Shown: positions 51,967 through 62,104, counted from the stretch's first letter. The stretch is DNA of 64,000 bases from Elephas maximus indicus (GCF_024166365.1 NC_064838.1:75656001-75720000); one strand, 5' to 3'. The notes: generated by a model from the sequence alone, not told the origin. Program-made: numbers and translations.

Positions 51967-52887
51967 TTTTATAATAACTTTTATTAAGCTTCAAGTGAAC
52001 GTTTACAAATCCAATCAGTCTGTCACATATAAGTTTACATACATCTCACTCCCTACTCCCACTTACTCTCCCCGTCTTGAGTCAGCCCTTTCAGTCTCTC
52101 CTTTCTTGACAATTTTGCCGGCTTCCCTCTCTCTCTATCCTCCCATCCCCCCTCCAGACAAGAGTTGCCAACACAATCTCAAGTGTACACCTGATATAAT
52201 TAGCTCACTCTTCATCAGCATCTCTCTCCCACCCGCTGACCAGTCCCTTTCATGTCTGATGAGTTGTCTTCAGGGATGGTTCCTGTCCTGTGTCAACAGA
52301 AGGTCTGGAGAGCATGACCGCCGGGATTCCTCCAGTCTCAGTCAGACCATTAAGTTTGGTCTTCTTATGAGAATTTGGGGTCTGCATCCCACTGCTCTCC
52401 TGCTCCCTCAGGGGTCCTCTGCTGAGCTCCCTGTCAGGGCAGTCATCGATTGTGGCCGGGCACCAACTAGTTCTTCTGGTCTCAGGATGACGTAGGTCTC
52501 TGGTTCATGTGGCCCTTTCTGTCTCTTGGGCTCTTAGTTGTCATGTGGGCTTGGTGTTCTTCATTTTCCTTTGCTCCAGGTGGGTTGAGACCAATTGCTG
52601 CATCTTAGATGGCTGCTTGTTAGCATTTAAGACCCCAGACGCCACATTTCAAAGTGGGATGCAGAATGATTTCATAGTAGAATTATTTTGCCAATTGACT
52701 TAGAAGTCCCCGCAAACCATGTTCCCCAGACCCCCGCGCTTGCTCCGCTGAGCTTTGAAGCATTCATTTTATCCCGGAAACTTCTTTGCTTTTGGTCCAG
52801 TCCAATTGAGCTGACCTTCCATGTATTGAGTGTTGTCTTTCCCTTCACCTAAAGCAGTTCTTATCTACTGATTAATCAATAAAAAAC

Positions 52888-52917
52888 CCTCTCCCACCCT
52901 CCCTCCCTCCCCCCCTC
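52888..52917 (-). other. G-rich tract in L1 copy D 3' UTR
   Basis: On the plus strand: 'ccctctcccaccctccctcc', 'ctccccccctcg', i.e. several G3+ runs on the L1 sense strand just after ORF2. A similar tract is at 36004-36030 in copy B. Such 3' UTR G-tracts, able to form quadruplexes, are a known conserved trait of mammalian L1. Confidence 0.7.
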
Positions 52918-52966
52918 GTAACCACAAAAGTATGTGTTCTTCTCAGGTTTACTATTTCTCAAGATC

Positions 52967-55900
52967 TTATAATAGTGGTCTTATACAATATTTGTCCTTT
53001 TGCCTCTGACTAATTTCGCTCAGCATAATGCCTTCCAGGTTCCTCCATGTTATGAAATGTTTCAGAGATTCGTCACTGTTCTTTATCGATGCGTAGTATT
53101 CCATTGTGTGAATATACCACAATTTATTTACCCATTCATCCGTTGATGGACACCTTGGTTGCTTCCAACTTTTTGCTATTGTAAACAGAGCTGCAATAAA
53201 CATGGGTGTGCATATATCTGTTTGTATGAAGGCTCTTGTATCTCTAGGGTATATTCCGAGGAGTGGGATTTCTGGGTTGTATGGTAGTTCTATTTCTAAC
53301 TGTTTAAGATAACGCCAGATAGATTTCCAAAGTGGTTGTACCATTTTACATTCCCACCAGCAGTGTATGAGAGTTCCAATCTCTCCGCAGCCTCTCCAAC
53401 ATTTATTATTTTGTGTTTTTTGGATTAATGCCAGCCTTGCTGGTGTGAGATGGAATCTCATCGTAGTTTTAATTTGCATTTCTCTAATGGCTAATGATCG
53501 AGAGCATTTTCTCATGTATCTGTTGGCTGCCTGAATATCTTCTTTAGAGAAATATGTGTTCATATCCTTTGCCCACTTCTTGATTGGGTTGTTTGTCTTT
53601 TTGTGGTTGAGTTTTGACAGAATCATGTTGATTTTAGAGATCAGGCGCTGGTCGGAGATGTCATAGCTGAAAATTCTTTCCCAATCTGTAGGTGGTCTTT
53701 TTACTCTTTTGGTGAAGTCTTTAGATGAGCATAGGTGTTTGATTTTTAGGAGCTCCCAGTTATCGGGTTTCTCTTCATCATTTTTGGTAATGTTTTGTAT
53801 TCTGTTTATACCTTGTATTAGGGCTCCTAGGGTTGTCCCAATTTTTTCTTCCATGATCTTTATCGTTTTAGTCTTTATGTTTAGGTCTTTGATCCACTTG
53901 GAGTTAGTTTTTGTGCATGGTGTGAGGTATGGGTCCTGTTTCATTTTTTTGCAAATGGATATCCAGTTATGCCAGCACCATTTGTTAAAAAGGCTGTCTT
54001 TTCCCCAGTTAATTGACACTGGTCCTTTGTCAAATATCAGCTGCTCATACGTGGATGGATCTATGTCTGGGTTCTCAATTCTGTTCCATTGGTCTATGTG
54101 TCTGTTGTTGTACCAATACCAGGCTGTTTTGACTACTGTGGCTGTATAATAGGTTCTGAAGTCAGGTAAGGTGAGGCCTCCCACTTTCTTCTTCTTTTTC
54201 AGTAGTGCTTTGCTTATCCGGGGCTTCTTTCCCTTCCATATGAAATTGGTGATTTGTTTCTCTATCCCCTTAAAATATGACATTGGAATTTGGATCGGAA
54301 GTGCGTTAAATGTATAGATGGCTTTTGGTAGAATAGACATTTTTACTATGTTAAGTCTTCCTATCCATGAGCAAGGTATGTTTTTCCACTTAAGTATGTC
54401 CTTTTGAATTTCTTGTAGTAGAGCTTTGTAGTTTTCTTTGTATAGGTCTTTTACATCCTTGGTAAGATTTATTCCTAAGTATCTTATCTTCTTGGGGGCT
54501 ACTGTGAATGGTATTGATTTGGTTATTTCCTCTTCGGTGTTCTTTTTGTTGATGTAGAGGAATCCAAGTGATTTTTGTATGTTTATTTTATAACCTGAGA
54601 CTCTGCCAAACTCTTCTATTAGTTTCAGTAGTTTTCTGGAGGATTCCTTAGGGTTTTCTGTGTATATAATCATGTCATCTGCAAATAGTGATAACTTTAC
54701 TTCTTCCTTGCCAATCCGGATACCTTTTATTTCTTTGTCTAGCCTGATTGCCCTGGCTAAGACTTCCAACACGATGTTGAATAAGAGCGGTGATAAAGGG
54801 CATCCTTGTCTGGTTCCCGTTCTCAAGGGAAATGCTTTCAGGTTCTCTCCATTTAGAGTGATATTGGCTGTTGGCTTTGCATAGATGCCCTTTATTATGT
54901 TGAGGAATTTTCCTTCAATTCCTATTTTGGTAAGAGTTTTTATCATGAATGGGTGCTGGACTTTGTCAAATGCCTTTTCTGCATCAATTGATAAGATCAT
55001 GTGGTTTTTGTCTTTTGTTTTATTTACGTGATGGATTACATTAATGGTTTTTCTGATATTAAACCAGCCTTGCATACCTGGTATAAATCCCACTTGATCA
55101 GGGTGAATTATTTTTTTGATGTGTCGTTGGATTCTATTGGCTAGAATTTTGTTGAGGATTTTTGCATCAATGTTCATGAGGGATATAGGTCTATAATTTT
55201 CTTTTTTTGTAATGTCTTTACCTGGTTTTGGTATCAGGGAGATGGTGGCTTCATAGAATGAGTTGGGTAGTATTCCGTCATTTTCTCTGCTTTGGAATAC
55301 CTTTAGTAGTAGTGGTGTTAACTCTTCTCTGAAAATTTGGTAGAACTCTGCAGTGAAACCGTCCGGGCCAGGACTTTTTTTTGTTGGGAGTTTTTTTGAT
55401 TACCGTTTCAATCTCTTTTTTTGTTATGGGTCTATTTAGTTGTTCTACTTTTGAATGTGTTAGTTTAGGTAGGTAGTGTTTTTCCAGGAATTCATCCATT
55501 TCTTCTAGGTTTTCAAATTTGTTAGAGTACAATTTTTCATAATAATCTGAAATGATTCTTTTAATTTCATCTGGTTCTGTTGTGATGTGGTCCTTCTCAT
55601 TTCTTATTCGGGTTATTTGTTTCCTTTCCTGTATTTCTTTAGTCAGTCTAGCCAATGGTTTATCAATTTTGTTAATTTTTTCAAAGAACCAGCTTTTGGC
55701 TTTGTTAATTCTTTCGATTGTTTTTCTGTTCTCTAATTCATTTAGTTCAGCTCTAATTTTTATTATTTGTTTTCTTCTGGTGCCTGATGGATTCTTTTGT
55801 TGCTCACTTTCTATTTGTTCAAGTTGTAGGGACAGTTCTCTGATTTTGGCTCTTTCTTCTTTTTGTATGTGTGCATTTATTGATATAAATTGACCTCTGA

Positions 55901-56783
55901 GCACTGCTTTTGCTGTGTCCCAGAGGTTTTGATAGGAAGTATTTTCATTCTCGTTGCTTTCTATGAATTTCCTTATTCTCTCCTTGATGTCTTCTATAAC
56001 CCAGTCTTTTTTCAGGAGGGTATTGTTCATTTTCCAAGTATTTGATTTCTTTTCCCTCGTTTTTCTGTTATTGATCTCTAGTTTTATTGCCTCATGGTCT
56101 GAGAAGATGCTTTGTAATATTTCGATGTTTTGGACTCTGCAAAGGTTTGTTTTATGACCTAATATGTGGTCTATTCTAGAGAATGTTCCATGTGCGCTAG
56201 AAAAAAAAGTATATTTTGCAGCAGTTGGGTGGAGAGTTCTGTATAAGTCAATGAGGTCAAGTTGGTTGATTGTTGTAATTAGATCTTCCGTGTCTCTGTT
56301 GAGCTTCTTACTGGATGTCCTGTCCTTCTCCGAAAGTGGTGTGTTGAAGTCTCCTACTATAATTGTGGAGGTATCTATCTCACTTTTCAGTTCTGTTAAA
56401 ATTTGATTTATATATCTTGCAGCCCTGTCATTGGGTGCATAAATATTTAATATGGTTATGTCTTCCTGATCAATTGTCCCTTTTATCATTATATAGTGTC
56501 CTTCTTTATCCTTTGTGGTGGATTTAAGTCTAAAGTCTATTTTGTCAGAAATTAATATTGCTACTCCTCTTCTTTTTTGCTTATTGTTTGCTTGATATAC
56601 TTTTTTCCATCCTTTGAGTTTTAGTTTGTTTGTGTCTCTAAGTCTAAGGTGTGTCTCTTGTAGGCAGCATATAGATGGATCATGTTTCTTTATCCAGTCT
56701 GTGACTCTCTGTCTCTTTATTGGTGCATTTAGTCCATTTACATTCAGGGTAATTATAGATAAATAAGTTTTTAGTGCTGTCAT
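52967..56783 (-). pseudogene. L1 copy D ORF2: endonuclease-reverse transcriptase, one frameshift
   Basis: ATG at 56781-56783, TAA at 52967-52969; about 1271 codons, against 1275 aa in human L1 ORF2p. Endonuclease landmarks are N14/N16 (LNVNGLN), E43 (LQETHL), D145/N147 (IVGDFN), D205/H206 (SRIDHIL) and D229/H230 (SDH). The reverse transcriptase has [11 protein letters not shown] near 598-608 and FADD at about 700-703, the same position as in human ORF2p. The C-terminal cysteines are CWRGCG and CWWEC. The protein nicks target DNA and copies L1 RNA there. The only break seen is a run of seven A (sense) at 55391-55397 where copy C has six, a +1 shift after ETVIKK; the second frame then stays open to the end. 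It could also be a homopolymer error in the assembly. Confidence 0.92.
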
Positions 56784-57046
56784 TTTGATGCCTTTTTATG
56801 TGTGTTGTTGACAATTTCATTTTTCCACATACTTTTTTGTGCTGAGGCGTTTTTCTTAGTAAATTGTGAGATCCTCACTTTCATAGTGTTTGACTTTATG
56901 TTAGTTGAGTCGTTATGTTTTTCTTGGTTTTTGTCTTGAGTTATAGAGTTGTTATACCTTTTTGTGGTTATCTCATTATATACCCCTATTTTTCTAAGTA
57001 AAAACCTAACTTGTATTATTCTATATCGCCTTGTATCACTCTCCAT
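56780..57046 (-). CDS. Small basic ORF in the L1 inter-ORF gap (copy D), hypothetical
   Basis: An 88-codon frame from ATG 57046 (MESDTRRYRIIQVRFLLRKI) to TGA at 56780-56782, overlapping the ORF2 start as ATGA. It is rich in Lys, Arg, Asn and Ser, with no transmembrane segment or recognisable domain. Copy A has the same start (MERKTRRYRTIQVRFSLRKI, 9818) and 71 codons open; copies B and C share the sequence but have CGA-to-TGA changes, as CpG decay would give. All four copies keep the ATGA junction. Whether it is translated is unknown; A-rich composition alone could leave it open. A short upstream frame ending at ATGA could also assist re-initiation at ORF2. Confidence 0.35.
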   Translation of the reverse strand: MESDTRRYRIIQVRFLLRKIGVYNEITTKRYNNSITQDKNQEKHNDSTNIKSNTMKVRISQFTKKNASAQKSMWKNEIVNNTHKKASK

Positions 57047-57390
57047 ATGGCAGTTCAATGCCTCCTGTATTTAGTCCCTCTTTTTGATTATTGTGATCTT
57101 TTACCTATTGACTTCCATGATTCCCTGTTATGTGTATTTTTTTTTAATTAATCTTAATTTGTTTGTTTTTGTGATTTCCCTATTTGAGTTGATATCAGGA
57201 CGTTCTGTTTTGTGACCTTGTGTTGTGCTGATATCTGATATTATTGGTTCTCTGACCAAACAATATCCTTTAGTATTTCTTGTAGCTTTGGTTTGGTTTT
57301 TGCAAATTCTCTAACCTTGTGTTTGTCTGTAAATATCTTAATTTCGCCTTCATATTTCAGAGAGAGTTTTGCTGGATATATGATCCTTGG

Positions 57391-58257
57391 TTAGCAGTTT
57401 TTCTCCTTCAGTGTTCTGTATATGTCGTCCCATTCCCTTCTTGCCTGCATGGTTTCTGCTGAGTAGTCAGAACATATTCTTACTGATTCTCCCTTGAAGG
57501 AAACCTTTCTTTTCTCCCTGGCTGCTTTTAAAATTTTCTGTTTATCTTTGGTTTTGGTGAGTTTGATGATAATATGTCTTGGTGTTTTTCTTTTTGTATC
57601 AATCTTAAATGGGGTTCGATGAGCATCTTGGATAGATATCCTTTCGTCTTTCATGATGTCAGGGAAGTTTTCTGTCAGAAGTTCTTCAACTATTTTCTCT
57701 GTGTTTTCTGTCCCCCCTCCCTGTTCTGGGACTCCAATCACCCGCAGGTTATCCTTCTTGATAGAGTCCCACATAATTCTTAGGGTTTCTTCATTTTTTT
57801 TAATTCTTTTATCTGATTTTTTTTCAGCTATGTTGGTGTTGATTCCCTGGTCCTCCAGATGTCCCAGTCTACATTCTAATTGCTCGAGTCTGCTCCTCTG
57901 ACTTCCTAGTGTGTTGTCTAATTCTGTTATTTTATTGTTAATCTTTTGGATTTCTACATGTTGTCTCTCTATGGATTCTTGCAACTTATTAATTTTTCCA
58001 CTATGTTCTTGAATAATCTTTTTGAGTTCTTCAACAGTTTTATCAGTGTGTTCCTTGGCTTTTTCTGCAGATATCCTAATTTCATTTGTGATATCATTAA
58101 GCATTCTGTAAATTAGTTTTTTATATTCTGTATCTGATAATTCCAAAATTGTATCTTCATTTGGGAAAGATTTTGATTCTTTTGTTTGGGGGGTTGGAGA
58201 AGCTGTCACGGTCTGCTTCTTTAAGTGGTTTGATATGGATTGTTGTCTCCGAGCCAT
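57391..58257 (-). pseudogene. L1 copy D ORF1 (RNA-binding protein), one premature stop
   Basis: ATG at 58255-58257 (MARRQQSISNHLKKQTVTAS). The frame is 338 codons to the natural TAA at 57241, equal to human ORF1p length, but a TAA replaces a Gln codon (CAG in copy A) after LKEKNC, leaving 288 residues. Visible parts are a basic N-terminus, a long coiled coil at about 60-165 (EKAKEHTDKTVEELKKIIQE and onward) that would form the trimer, the RRM from RVIGVPE (172-178), and the start of the C-terminal domain (PRHIIIKLTKTKDKQKILKA). The last 49 codons after the stop remain open (PRIIYPAKLSLKYEG to WSENQ). ORF1p packages L1 RNA; loss of the C-terminal end should abolish RNA binding. Confidence 0.9.
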
Positions 58258-58559
58258 CACTGGGAAACTAGTTTTTCCAGAAAATCCGCTAAAAAAAAAC
58301 AGCAGTCAGATCCCTATCAGAGTTCTCCCTCTGGCTCAGGCTATTCAGATGTTAATGAAGCCGCCTGGGGAGGGTGGGGGAGGGAACAGAGAGATAGGAG
58401 AGTAGCGCCTCAGAATATAGCCAGAGTTGCTTGTCTTGCTTGGAATGACTATTATATCTGAGATTCCCGAGGGCGCGTCGCCTATGTGTGCTGGGTGTGT
58501 GGAGATTGCCCCCAGGGGGTCTGGCCCGCTGGAGTCACGGTCAGATCCTCCGCTTCCAG

Positions 58560-59180
58560 CCCCACGCCCAGCGTCAAGGCTCCCCTACTGGGACGGTGCA
58601 CTCTCGACTCCAAAATCAGTCGCTGCCTCCCGGGGACTTCTCGTCCCTCCAGCCGCGTGGCCGTGCCGCCCCCGTGAACCAGGTGGGCCCCCTCCCGGGG
58701 TTAGTTCAGATGGGTGGAGTAGCTCCCCGTGCTTGTGCCGCGACCGAGTGTCCCGGCTGGAACGCTGTTCTCCCCGCTCCAATACCAGTCGCTGCCTCCC
58801 GGGGACTTCTCCTACCGGCTGCGTCCCACACCGCCCGCGCGACCCGGCTGGTCACCTTCCCGGGGTTAGTTCAGGGGGTGGAGCAACTCTCCGTGTTTAT
58901 GGCGTACCTGTGTGCAGTCCAAATCCCTGCGGGACGGTTCCCCGGCTCGGATGCTGCTCTTTCTGCTCCAAGATCAGTCACTGCCTCCCGGGGAATTCTC
59001 CTAACGGCTGCGTCCCACGCCGCCCGTGGAACCGGTTAGTCCCCCTCCCGGGATTAGTTCAGGGGGGTGGAGCAGGTCTCTGTGCTTGTGCCGTACCTGA
59101 CTGGTATGCTGGCTCCAGGCTCTGGAAACAATCGCTGCTTCCCCGTATTAGTTCGTTCTCCATCTCTAAATCTGTGTTTG
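58560..59180 (-). repeat. Tandem GC-rich monomers in L1 copy D 5' UTR
   Basis: The block 'cagtcgctgcctcccgggga' recurs at 58617, 58786 and 58975, with a weaker copy at about 59129, giving units of roughly 155-190 bp, each followed by 'ggttagttcagg'-like text. The strong GC content, many CpG and tandem units suggest a promoter built from monomers, as in mouse L1. Copies A and B show similar spacing (about 212-215 bp) of 'ttttggagcctggag'-like blocks in their 5' regions. Confidence 0.7.
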
Positions 59181-59277
59181 TTGTTCAGGGTTCGTAGATT
59201 GTTATGTATGTGATCGATTCACTTGTTTTTCCGTGTCTTTGTTGTAAGAGGGATCCGAGGTAGCGTCTGCCTAGTCC

Positions 59278-59286
59278 GCCATCTTG
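59278..59286 (-). promoter_or_regulatory. YY1-like site at L1 copy D 5' end
   Basis: The sense strand begins 'gcaagatggcggac', containing the CAAGATGGC core one base from the element's first base. Human L1 carries a YY1 site at the same place, where it positions transcription start. Copies B and C have AAGATGGC near their ends; copy A has AAGATGGT. Confidence 0.55.
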
Positions 59287-59287
59287 C

Positions 59288-59620
59288 AGCTGTTAATACA
59301 TTTTTAAAAGCTTTTTTGTCAATGTAATGGGTGCAGAGTGATATCTGTTATTTTATTTTACATTTCACTACTTAGAGGTGAGTTTCAGCATCCTATCATA
59401 TGTTTGTTGGCCATTTGGTTGTGCTCTTCTTTTAATCACTTGTTTATATCCTTTGCCATTAGGTTGTTTCTCTTTTTCTGGTTAACTAGTTAGAATTATT
59501 TTAGACATATTTTCTATTAGGTGTTAGTCTTTTTGTGATTAACTAATTAGAATTACTTGTTTATTTTAGACATATTTTCCGCCAAGGTATTTTTGTCTAT
59601 AGACTGTGTTTATTGTATAT
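59288..59620 (-). mobile_element. Old L1 3' region, right part
   Basis: Continues the antisense L1 interrupted at 51966: 'gtaatgggtgcagagtgata', 'ttacatttcactacttag', 'tttgttggccatttggttg', 'tttatatcctttgcca'. The first 18 bases are the target-site duplication of copy D. A 'ttagaatt..tttagacatattttc' piece at about 59490-59580 is repeated in tandem. Confidence 0.65.
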
Positions 59621-59884
59621 TTAAAAATCCTTTTAAAAATTTTGAAATATGTCTAATTGGGATTTCAGTTATTAATTAGGAAGATTCTTCTGTTCCTAGA
59701 ATGTAGAAAATAATTTATTTTACTGACTTGAAAATAAATATAAATTGTACTTTATTTTAGCATTAAATCTTAACTGGATTTCTATTTTATTTTTGTTTAT
59801 TGTACTAGCTATAGATACAATTTTATTTTCTTCCAGTTGGAAATTAGTGTGACAGTCCCAATATTTAATAATCTCTACTTTTCC

Positions 59885-60032
59885 CATGCATATTTGTAAT
59901 TTGTCTCTCCATTAGTCTGTATGATCACTGAAGTCAGGGACCATGTTTTAATAAATCAGCCTTGCAGTCTTATCATCTGGGACAGTGATGGAGCCTGGTA
60001 AATCATTAAACCTATTTGTTGAATAAATAAAC
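59885..60032 (+). repeat. L2 LINE 3' end relic
   Basis: 'ctccattagtctgtatgat', 'gaagtcagggaccatgtttt', 'ctatttgttgaataaataaa' follow the L2 3' end. It ends 94 bp upstream of the OR start codon and may overlap the 5' leader of that gene. Confidence 0.6.
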
Positions 60033-60125
60033 AAGTTATCTGGAGATTTCAAAAAGTCACTACTCATCATATATTTGCAGATACATTTGTTCTGAACTCT
60101 GAAATAAGGATACACAGAAGAACAT

Positions 60126-61035
60126 ATGGAACAAAGGAACAATGTGACTGAATTTGTCCTCTTGGGCCTCACTCAGAATCTTCAGGGTCAGAAAATATTT
60201 TTTGTTTTGTTCTTGTTCATCTACTTTGTGACAATGGTGGGCAACCTCCGCATTGCTGTGACTGCGGTGGTCAGCCCACTACTAGATGCCCCTATGTACT
60301 TCTTTCTTGGCATTTATGGATGCTGTTTATTCTACTACAGTTACCCCAAACATGATTATAGACTTACTCTATGGGAAGAAAACATTTTCTTTGCAAGCTT
60401 GCATGATTCAGCTTTTTATAGGACACTTATTTGGTGGTGCTGAGGTTTTACTTCTGGTGGTCATGGCTTGTGACCGCTACATGGCTATCTGTAAACCCCT
60501 GCATTATATGATGATCATGAGCCAAAGGGTATGTGCTCTGCTGCTGTTGATGGCCTGCATTGGAGGTTTTGTGCATGCTGTAGTTCAGCTTCTCTTTATT
60601 TACAACCTTCCCTTCTGTGACCCCAATGTCATTGACCACTTCATCTGTGACATGTACCTCTTATTAAAACTTGCCTGCACTGACACCTATATCATTGGCC
60701 TCACTGTGATTGCCAATGATGGGGTAATATGTATGGTCATTTTTACAGTGTTACTCATCTTCTATGGAGTCATTCTACATTCCCTGAAGAATCTTAGTCA
60801 GGAAGGGAGGCGCAAAGCCTTATCCACCTGTGGCTCCCACATAACTGTGGTGGCCCTCTTCTTTGTCCCTTGTATTTTTATGTATGTGAGACCTCCCTCC
60901 ACCTTGCCAATAGATAAAATTTTGACTGTATTTTGCACTGTTATCACTCCTATGTTGAACCCCTTAATCTACACTCTGGGAAATGCAGAGATGAAAAACG
61001 CCATGAAGAAGCTCTGGACCAGAAAGCGCAAATGA
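60126..61035 (+). pseudogene. Olfactory receptor, OR4 family, single 8-bp deletion
   Basis: ATG at 60126 ([23 protein letters not shown] glycosylation site). The first frame is normal through TM1 and PMYFFL. At 60306-60312 eight bases present in other OR4 genes (coding AYLS after FFL) are missing, so the frame shifts. The second frame is then complete to the stop at 61033-61035: [71 protein letters not shown] and [20 protein letters not shown]. Unusual residues are MACDRY for MAYDRY and LGN for LRN near the TM7 end. No second disabling change was seen, so this is a recent or possibly segregating pseudogene. Alternatives are a sequencing error or a start inside the second frame that would lose TM1. 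Confidence 0.9.
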
Positions 61036-61447
61036 TCTGGAAGATAAATGCATCATCTACTTTCAATTAAAAACTCCTCCTTCAGAAATGCCCTGTGTAA
61101 TTATAAGTGTGGTAAAACTTTCTTCCCATTTAGTAACTTATAAACGATTAAAAATGTTTATTATGTGTATACTTCCAATGACTAGTTTTGTTCAAAATAT
61201 ATTTTTAAGATTTTCATTTCTTGACAAATACGTGTCATTTTGGGGGGGTGTAAAACGGTTCCATTGAGGCTATAGATTTGTACTCTATGTGATGAGTTAT
61301 ACTACAGTTAACACCAGAAATTTATTTTAGTTGATGGAAAATTTTCTGATGTCTCTTTCTTAAGTACATTTAAACCTTTTTCAGATTTAATAGGTCTCAT
61401 TTCACAATAATAAAATAAGATGTAAAAACATGATTCAACCCTCCCGT
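61036..61447. other. OR 3' flank, nothing recognised
   Basis: AT-rich region after the OR. Candidate polyadenylation signals such as 'aataaa' (near 61409) are present but not distinctive. No repeat family recognised. Confidence 0.4.
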
Positions 61448-61932
61448 CATGGATTTAATTGTGTCCTAGAAAAATGTGTGTCAACTTGGCTATGCCGTGA
61501 TTCCCAGTATTGTGTGATTGTCCACCATTTTGTCATCTGATACAATTTTCCTGTGTGTTATAAATCCTACCTCTATTAGTAAGGCAGAAATAGAGGCAGT
61601 TATAATAATGAGGCAGGACTCAGTTTAAAATTTTCGGCTGTTTCTCGAATGAACCTCTTTTGAGATATAAAAGAGAGAAGCCAGTAGAGAAACAAAGGGA
61701 CTTCATAATACCAAGAAAATAGTGCCAGGAGCTGAACATGTCCTTTGGACCCTGTACTGAGAGGCTCATAGACCAGGGCAAGGTTGATAACAAGGATCTT
61801 CCTACAGAGCCGACAGAGAGAGAAAGCATTCCCTTTGACCTGGCACCCTGAATTTGGACTTCTAGCCTACTAGACTGTGAGAGCCATCCACTTGTGGTAT
61901 TTATGTTATAGCAACACTAGATGACTAAGACA
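61448..61932 (+). mobile_element. LTR fossil, MaLR/ERVL-like, near full length
   Basis: Starts 'tcatggatttaattgtgtcc', the MaLR-type LTR head, and ends 'gttatagcaacactagatga', 'ctaagaca', the matching tail. Internal blocks shared with the partial copy at 6436-6650 include 'ttttgtcatctgatac', 'aatgaggcaggactcag' and 'tcttttgagatataaaagag'. A solo LTR without internal region. Old. Confidence 0.65.
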
Positions 61933-62104
61933 CTTCTCTACACAGAGATAGTCCATATTAACATTTGAACTATATATTTTTATTTTTGTATCAGTAAAAA
62001 AAAAAAATCAGTAAGGTTTTTTAAATATTTTGTTTTGCTTATTTTGCTTGGTATGTTGAGGTTGAAGAGGAAGGTGGCTTCAGAGTTCTAACATTAATCA
62101 TTGA

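Larger units (their letters stand above)
51967..59287 (-). mobile_element. L1 copy D, youngest, nearly intact
   Basis: A 7.32-kb minus-strand L1 bounded by the 18-bp direct repeat 'agctgttaatacattttt' at 51949-51966 and 59288-59305; the right-hand duplication is followed by AAAA, matching the L1 endonuclease target TTTT/AA. Order on the minus strand: GC-rich 5' UTR (59287-58258), ORF1 (58257-57241, one nonsense codon), 457-bp gap, ORF2 (56783-52967, one +1 shift), 3' UTR with a G-rich tract (C-rich on plus at 52888-52917). Its 5' UTR lacks about 0.8 kb present in A-C, so it belongs to a different, younger subfamily. Confidence 0.96.

Noticed and set aside
53709-54149. 146-codon plus frame (and similar at 44079-44516 and, on minus, 12704-13144)
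   Set aside because: Antisense of the conserved ORF2 C-terminal region of L1; it recurs in every copy because the sense sequence is the same, with no sign of its own coding constraint.
58427-59197. Host protein gene in the GC-rich island at 58.4-59.2 kb
   Set aside because: The CpG-rich block is the 5' UTR of L1 copy D; two overlapping open frames and internal repeats point to composition, so it is treated only as a low-interest antisense frame.
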